Both the position numbers and the translations under genes were made by a program. The notes under the pieces were generated by a model. It saw nothing but the letters and a program-made list of their open reading frames with translations, was not told the DNA's origin and ran no database searches. Below are positions 59,101 to 64,000 of a stretch of DNA of 64,000 bases, piece by piece. Position 1 is the first letter of the stretch; every line of letters begins with the position of its first letter. This DNA comes from an uncultured Clostridia bacterium (GTDB lineage Bacteria > Bacillota > Clostridia > Oscillospirales > Acutalibacteraceae). The stretch spans positions 43,020 to 107,019 of the forward strand of contig CANQBP010000004.1 in assembly GCA_947589415.1 (NCBI GenBank). Reading direction: 5' to 3'.

Positions 59101-60924
59101 ATGTGCGGTATTGTTGGTTATATTGGCTATGAGCAGGCAGGCCCGTTTCTCCTTGACGGACTTGAAAAGCTCGAATACAGAGGCTATGACAGTGCAGGAG
59201 TATGTTTGAATGACGGAAAGGAATTAGTTGTAAAAAAAGCAAAGGGAAAACTGAAGGTGTTGAAGGAACTTACCGATAACGGCAGAAAACTTGACGGTAC
59301 GGTAGGAATAGGACATACAAGGTGGGCGACTCACGGCGAACCGTCCGATGTAAACGCACACCCGCACCTCAGTGAATCGGGAAGATTTGCCGTTGTCCAT
59401 AACGGTATTATAGAAAATTATCAGCAATTAAAGGACTATCTTACATCAAAAGGAGTGGTGTTCCGTTCAATGACGGATACCGAGGTTATCGTTCAGCTCA
59501 TTGAATATTATTACAAGGGCAACCTTATTGATGCGGTCATAAAGATGCTTGAAAAACTGGAGGGATCTTATGCGCTCGGAGTGATAAGCAGGGAAAACCC
59601 CGATGAAATTATCGCAGTTCGCAAAGAAAGTCCTCTTATCATAGGTCTTGGAGAAAATGAAAATTTCATTGCCTCCGATGTTACCGCTATTCTTTCAAAA
59701 ACAAGAAAAATATATCGCCTTGAAAATAATGAAATTGCTGTTTTAAACCGTGAAAACGTTAAAATAATCAATACGGATAAGGAAGAAATCCGCAAAGATA
59801 CGGAAACCGTTAATTGGGATATCAATGCTGCCGAAAAAGGCGGATATGAGCATTTTATGTTTAAGGAGATTATGGAACAGCCTAAGGCAATAAGAGATAC
59901 GATAAGTCCGAGAATAAAAAACGGCAGAGTTGTGCTTGATGATATCAGCCTTACAGCCGAACAGCTCAAAAGATTTACAAAAATAAATATAATCGCCTGC
60001 GGTTCAGCGTACCATGTAGGTGTTGTTGCTAAATATATTTTTGAAAAAATGCTGCGGATACCGGTTGAAACCGACCTAGCTTCCGAGTTCCGCTACCGTG
60101 ACCCTATAATAAATGATAAAGTGCTGACGATCGTTATAAGTCAGTCGGGAGAAACTGCCGATACCAAGGAGGCAATGAAAGAGGCCCAGCGCAGAGGTTC
60201 TCATGTGATTTCAGTCGTTAATGTTGTCGGAAGTGCTATTGCGGTTGAGTCCGATGAGGTTATTTATACGTGGGCGGGCCCGGAAATATCTGTTGCGACC
60301 ACAAAAGCATACAGTACGCAGTTGGCGGTTATCTATCTTATGGCGCTGTATTTCGGTGATATGCTCGGAACAATTGTAGCGGACGAGTATAAGGCACTTG
60401 TCGGGGAGCTTGAACAACTTCCCGAAAGAATAGAAAATATTTTGCAGCATAAGGAAAAAATACAGTATCTTGCGTCAAAATATTTTAACAGCAGAGATAT
60501 ATTCTTTATCGGAAGAAATATAGATTATGCACTTTCACTTGAGGGTTCGCTCAAACTAAAGGAGATTTCTTATATCCATAGCGAGGCATATGCGGCAGGT
60601 GAGCTTAAACATGGTACAATCTCACTGATTGAAAGCGGAACGCCTGTAATAGCCATAGCGACCCATGAGGAGCTTATCGGCAAAATCGTCAGCAATATAG
60701 AGGAAGTGAAAACAAGAGGAGCGCAGGTTATGTGCATAGCTTGCGATAATCACCCGGAAATGGAAAATATCGGGCAGACCATATATATACCGAAGGTATG
60801 TGATATGCTTCTCCCGTCGCTTACTGTTATACCGCTTCAGTTATTTGCCTATTATGTTGCCTCACTTAAAGGTTGTGATATTGATAAGCCGAGAAATCTT
60901 GCCAAATCGGTAACGGTGGAATAA
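59101..60924 (+). CDS. glmS: Glutamine-fructose-6-phosphate aminotransferase
   Basis: A 607-residue enzyme making glucosamine-6-phosphate for peptidoglycan. N-terminal Cys glutaminase MCGIVGYIG and GHTRWATHG; two SIS isomerase domains (IIACGSAYHVGVV and ISQSGETADTKEAM), and the C-terminal KPRNLAKSVTVE with the active-site Lys. RBS CGGAGGG precedes ATG 59101. It begins 15 nt behind purA, so there is no room for a glmS ribozyme. Confidence 0.96.
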   Translation: MCGIVGYIGYEQAGPFLLDGLEKLEYRGYDSAGVCLNDGKELVVKKAKGKLKVLKELTDNGRKLDGTVGIGHTRWATHGEPSDVNAHPHLSESGRFAVVHNGIIENYQQLKDYLTSKGVVFRSMTDTEVIVQLIEYYYKGNLIDAVIKMLEKLEGSYALGVISRENPDEIIAVRKESPLIIGLGENENFIASDVTAILSKTRKIYRLENNEIAVLNRENVKIINTDKEEIRKDTETVNWDINAAEKGGYEHFMFKEIMEQPKAIRDTISPRIKNGRVVLDDISLTAEQLKRFTKINIIACGSAYHVGVVAKYIFEKMLRIPVETDLASEFRYRDPIINDKVLTIVISQSGETADTKEAMKEAQRRGSHVISVVNVVGSAIAVESDEVIYTWAGPEISVATTKAYSTQLAVIYLMALYFGDMLGTIVADEYKALVGELEQLPERIENILQHKEKIQYLASKYFNSRDIFFIGRNIDYALSLEGSLKLKEISYIHSEAYAAGELKHGTISLIESGTPVIAIATHEELIGKIVSNIEEVKTRGAQVMCIACDNHPEMENIGQTIYIPKVCDMLLPSLTVIPLQLFAYYVASLKGCDIDKPRNLAKSVTVE

Positions 60925-60972
60925 ATTGGCTGATTTCGGAAAAGGAAATAATAATATGAAAGGCTGATTGAA

Positions 60973-62514
60973 ATGGAAACAAAACATGAAAAGATTCTTA
61001 TTCTTGATTTTGGCGGTCAGTACAGCCAGCTTATAGCAAGAAGAGTAAGAGAATGTAATGTTTATTGTGAGCTTTTACCCTACACGACATCTATTGAAAA
61101 AATAATGGCAGGGGAGTATAAGGGAATTATATTCTCAGGAGGCCCGAACAGTATATATGATGAAAAATCCCCGAAGTGTGACGAGAAAGTTTTTGAGCTT
61201 AATATTCCTATCCTCGGAATTTGCTACGGCGCACAGTTAATGGCACATACACTCGGAGGCAAGGTGAGCAGCAGCGAAATTAAAGAATACGGAAAGACGG
61301 ATGTGGAGTTTGATTTGTCTTCGCTGTTGTTCCACCGTGCACAACAAAAAAATGTTTGTTGGATGAGCCACACGGATTATATTTCGGAGGTGCCGCACGG
61401 TTTTAAGGTTACGGCTATTTCCGAAAACTGTCCTGTTGCTGCAATGGAGAATATAAAGCGTCATTTCTTTGCGGTTCAGTTTCACCCGGAAGTAAATCAT
61501 ACGCTTGAAGGTATGCTCTATCTTCGCAATTTTCTCTATAATGCCTGCGGCTGTACCGCTGATTGGCAAATGAGCAGCTTTGTTGAAGATACCGTAAATA
61601 AATTGCGGGAGCAGATAGGTGACAAAAAAGTGTTCTGCGCACTTTCCGGAGGCGTGGATTCATCTGTTGCCGCAGTGCTTGTACACAAAGCTGTCGGAAA
61701 GCAGCTTACCTGCGTTTTTGTTGACCACGGTCTTCTTCGTAAAGATGAGGGTGATAATGTCGAGAGGGTATTCAAAGAACAGTTCAATATGAACCTGATA
61801 AGGGTTAATGCACAAGAAAGATTCCTCTCAAAGCTGTATGGAGTAACAGACCCTAATCAGAAACGAAAAATAATCGGTGAGGAGTTTATAAGAGTATTCG
61901 AGGACGAAGCTGAAAAACTGGGTAAAATAGATTTCCTCTGTCAAGGCACAATATATCCCGATGTTGTTGAAAGCGGTGTCGGAGATGCTGCTGCTATCAA
62001 GCCGCACCATAATGTCGGCGCACTTCCCGAAAGTATCGGCTTTGAGGGTATAATTGAACCGTTGAGGTATCTTTTTAAAGATGAGGTAAGAAAAGCCGGT
62101 CTTGAACTTGGAATACCGGAATTTTTGGTATGGCGTCAGCCGTTCCCCGGCCCGGGTCTTGCCATTCGTATAATAGGTGATGTCACCGACGAAAAGTTGA
62201 GTATTCTTAGAGAAGCTGATGCTATAATGCGTGAGGAATTTGCAAATAACGGACTTGACAAAACTACACATCAGTATTTTACAGTCCTTACAAATATCCG
62301 CAGCGTCGGTGTTATGGGTGACGGCAGAACTTACGATAGTACCATAGCCCTACGTGCTGTTACAACAGATGATTTTATGACAGCCGATTGGGCAAGAATA
62401 CCCTATGATGTTCTCGAAAAAATCTCTAACAGAATTATAAATGAGGTTAAGGGTGTTAATCGTATTGTCTATGATATAACTTCTAAACCGCCTGCTACTA
62501 TTGAGTGGGAATAA
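60973..62514 (+). CDS. guaA: GMP synthase (glutamine-hydrolysing)
   Basis: A 513-residue enzyme making GMP from XMP. Class I glutaminase domain with catalytic Cys in [11 protein letters not shown] and His/Glu in [13 protein letters not shown]-PPase loop [14 protein letters not shown] near residue 220; C-terminal dimer domain ending [18 protein letters not shown]. The final ATTGAGTGGGAATAA lies in the part of guaA known as a preferred attachment site for genomic islands, and foreign-looking DNA follows. Confidence 0.97.
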   Translation: METKHEKILILDFGGQYSQLIARRVRECNVYCELLPYTTSIEKIMAGEYKGIIFSGGPNSIYDEKSPKCDEKVFELNIPILGICYGAQLMAHTLGGKVSSSEIKEYGKTDVEFDLSSLLFHRAQQKNVCWMSHTDYISEVPHGFKVTAISENCPVAAMENIKRHFFAVQFHPEVNHTLEGMLYLRNFLYNACGCTADWQMSSFVEDTVNKLREQIGDKKVFCALSGGVDSSVAAVLVHKAVGKQLTCVFVDHGLLRKDEGDNVERVFKEQFNMNLIRVNAQERFLSKLYGVTDPNQKRKIIGEEFIRVFEDEAEKLGKIDFLCQGTIYPDVVESGVGDAAAIKPHHNVGALPESIGFEGIIEPLRYLFKDEVRKAGLELGIPEFLVWRQPFPGPGLAIRIIGDVTDEKLSILREADAIMREEFANNGLDKTTHQYFTVLTNIRSVGVMGDGRTYDSTIALRAVTTDDFMTADWARIPYDVLEKISNRIINEVKGVNRIVYDITSKPPATIEWE

Positions 62515-62524
62515 TATAAAAATG

Positions 62525-62558
62525 ACGGGAAGCCGCTTTTAGTGCGGTTTCCCGTTTT
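62525..62558 (+). terminator. Terminator of the purine operon
   Basis: ACGGGAAGCCGC (62525-62536) pairs with GCGGTTTCCCGT (62544-62555, one G-T pair), then TTTTC. It is 10 nt behind the guaA stop. Confidence 0.85.
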
Positions 62559-62588
62559 CGCCGTCTATATTTTGTCTACAAGAATATG

Positions 62589-63596
62589 CTATTGCATATT
62601 CTGATAGTAAATTTTTATTTCTTCCTGCAAGTTAAGATTAAAAGCATGGAGCTCGTTATTAAATTTTTTCTCAAACATTTCAATTGAGAAATCGTTCATG
62701 GTTTCTTTGTTTTTTTCAAATTCTATTAGTTCCTCAATGATACTGTCCTTTGTCATAATCGGATTAAGCAGTAGATGATAGGTTATAGAATTTCCGATCT
62801 GAGATGTCAGAATTGTTCTGTCAATTGTCATTCCATAGCTTTCAAGTGTCTTCAGATCGTAAAGAAATTCTGCAAACTGAGTTTCCGCTTCCTTTGACGC
62901 AGGGGTAAGCAGATCAGTTATCTGAAATGTAAATGTCAGATAACCCTTATTTCTTAACCGTGATTCTGAACCTACCCTGAAATCCAGACCGGATTGAATC
63001 ATTTTCCGTATCTGAGTCAGAAAATTAGATGAATATACAATTTTTTCTTTACTATTATCAAATGAATTCACAATAGGAGAGTAGTAGTAATCTATTTTTT
63101 CTGAAAGTGAGTTCCAATAATTGTGTATGTCTCTTGGAAAGCGGGATTTCCATAGTTCGTATTCTCTTGAAGAACCTTCTTGATTGCCGTTTTTGGTATT
63201 GAGAAGGTTCTTTTTTTGTTGTTGCCAGATGTACATAAAGCTATTCAAAGTTTGTATTTCTCTTTTACTAAAAAACACTTTGTTATTATTAAAAAAAACA
63301 ACACTGGATAAATCAAAATTTTCAATTTCAAATCCTAATTTTTCTTCCATGAAGAAAAATTTTCTTACGACATCAACATTTGTTTGTATTGTTTCAGTAT
63401 ATAATGCCGAAATATCAATATCGAGTGCTTCTGCTATTCTTTCCCTGATTTCCCATTTAGGACATTTTTTATCGGATTCATATTGACTAACACGTACAAT
63501 TGCTGTTGAAGGACTAAATCCCAACTTTATTCCTAACTCCTTCTGAGACATATTATGTAAATTTCTATATTTTTGTATTCTTGAACCAAGAGACAT
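62589..63596 (-). CDS. XRE-family transcriptional regulator with large C-terminal domain
   Basis: A 335-residue protein. Residues 1-65 form a Cro/CI-type helix-turn-helix (NMSQKELGIKLGFSPSTAIVRVSQYESDKKCPKWEIRERIAEALDID). The other 270 residues are not recognised; they are charged, helical and include a Lys/Asn-rich linker (WQQQKKNLLNTKNGNQEG). The gene is AT-rich (11 G/C in the 60 bases 63241-63300, against 33 in guaA 62101-62160), which suggests transfer. AGGAGG precedes ATG 63596. It is divergent from the partial gene at 63815 and probably represses it. Confidence 0.85.
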   Translation of the reverse strand: MSLGSRIQKYRNLHNMSQKELGIKLGFSPSTAIVRVSQYESDKKCPKWEIRERIAEALDIDISALYTETIQTNVDVVRKFFFMEEKLGFEIENFDLSSVVFFNNNKVFFSKREIQTLNSFMYIWQQQKKNLLNTKNGNQEGSSREYELWKSRFPRDIHNYWNSLSEKIDYYYSPIVNSFDNSKEKIVYSSNFLTQIRKMIQSGLDFRVGSESRLRNKGYLTFTFQITDLLTPASKEAETQFAEFLYDLKTLESYGMTIDRTILTSQIGNSITYHLLLNPIMTKDSIIEELIEFEKNKETMNDFSIEMFEKKFNNELHAFNLNLQEEIKIYYQNMQ

Positions 63597-63689
63597 GCCT
63601 AATTCCTCCTAAAACATACTATTAAGATATTTTATCATGAAAAAGAAAAAAAATAAATACTTTTTCCTGAACGATTTAAAAAATAATGC

Positions 63690-63718
63690 TTGACAAATTT
63701 TATTGAGTTGCGTATAAT
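63690..63718 (+). promoter_or_regulatory. Fully consensus sigma-A promoter
   Basis: TTGACA (63690-63695), 17-bp spacer, TATAAT (63713-63718): both boxes perfect. Drives the partial gene at 63815; a leader of about 90 nt follows. Confidence 0.85.
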
Positions 63719-63746
63719 AAATATATAAACCTATACAGTTTAATAG

Positions 63747-63777
63747 TTTATTATATATCAAACTAAGATATAATAAA
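63747..63777. repeat. Inverted repeat in the leader, possible operator
   Basis: TTTATTATATATC (63747-63759) and GATATAATAAA (63767-63777) are near-perfect inverted copies around AAACTAA. It lies about 22 nt behind the expected transcription start, a usual place for a repressor site or an mRNA hairpin. Confidence 0.4.
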
Positions 63778-63814
63778 TTATAATAATCATTTATTATAGA
63801 AAGGAAGATGAAAT

Positions 63815-64000
63815 ATGAATAATAATGAAAAAACTCTGTTCGTAAATAAGAAACAGGCTGAGGCACAGAAAAAAGCTGAACAGACACCTCCACAGGCTAA
63901 AACTGCAGAAGCGGATGATGGCAGTAACGAACCGAAGCCATTCAATAAATATGCCACTGTGCAGGAAAAAATAGAGCTTTTCAAATCTCGTTTTATCGGC
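63815..64000 (+). CDS. N-terminus of a TOTE-type primase-like protein (truncated by window end)
   Basis: The frame starts at ATG 63815 (AGAAAGGAAG upstream) and is open to the end of the window; 62 residues are visible. After a low-complexity Gln/Ala/Lys-rich part (residues 10-45), the sequence reads VQEKIELFKSRFIG, which resembles the start of the archaeo-eukaryotic primase domain of TOTE conflict-system proteins, commonly of the form KIALFRSLFRGRED. Only eleven residues support this, so it is a suggestion. Such proteins occur in mobile elements and defence islands and combine primase, helicase and nuclease domains. The rest lies beyond base 64000. Confidence 0.45.
   Translation, partial: MNNNEKTLFVNKKQAEAQKKAEQTPPQAKTAEADDGSNEPKPFNKYATVQEKIELFKSRFIG

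Overview
This window looks like the chromosome of a low-to-mid GC, endospore-forming anaerobic Firmicute (class Clostridia, most likely Oscillospiraceae/Ruminococcaceae). Support comes from spore genes (an alpha/beta SASP, a SpoVAD homologue, SpoIIR, a SigH-like sigma factor), a likely NfnAB electron-bifurcating transhydrogenase pair, a threonine T-box leader, an L10 leader, strong AGGAGG ribosome binding sites and many consensus sigma-A promoters with 17-bp spacers. No rRNA, insertion sequence or CRISPR array was seen. Species assignment is inference.

Layout. 1-167: end of a FeoB-associated Cys-rich membrane peptide. 434-6465: DMT exporter, then a metal-resistance locus (divergent ArsR/SmtB regulator, HMA metallochaperone, P1B ATPase) split by an AT-rich acyltransferase gene, then an unknown protein. 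6671-10698: rpmG-secE-nusG-rplK-rplA, then rplJ-rplL-rpmB behind an L10 leader/attenuator. 10704-13011 (minus): nfnB and nfnA. 13508-17006: AraC regulator with a surface leucine-rich-repeat protein, and an orphan ABC ATPase. 17176-23380: small conserved-looking protein, nth, thrS with T-box, spoVAD and a ptsI-like enzyme I. 23804-27060: SASP, DUF1349 protein, MATE exporter, membrane protein. 27349-31644: map (SEC-C type), GNAT-TrmN6 fusion, rsmI, maf, DUF5662. 31687-33746 (minus): small acidic protein, metA, spoIIR with a sigma-F-like promoter. 33902-40179: DUF421 protein, citrate synthase, zinc-ribbon protein, sigH-like gene, comM-like ATPase, HMA peptide, anchored unknown protein. 40359-46397 (minus): five-gene Gld-like ABC/GtrA operon and exodeoxyribonuclease III. 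47248-51235: asparaginase, Nat-type ABC exporter, TspO. 51332-52672 (minus): gdhA. 53208-62514: purC-purF-purB-aim24-purA-glmS-guaA. 62589-64000: AT-rich accessory DNA directly behind guaA, with an XRE regulator divergent from the start of a gene that resembles a TOTE-type primase protein.

How the genes relate. Most of the window is housekeeping: translation, purine and glutamate/nitrogen metabolism, RNA modification and sporulation. The parts most worth a second look are the right edge (possible genomic island at the guaA 3' end), a promoter-linked, highly structured intergenic element at about 46500-46690, the metal-responsive operator family at 1893, 3349 and 3659, a tRNA-like element behind the sigma factor gene, the GNAT-TrmN6 fusion and the Gld-like/GtrA operon.
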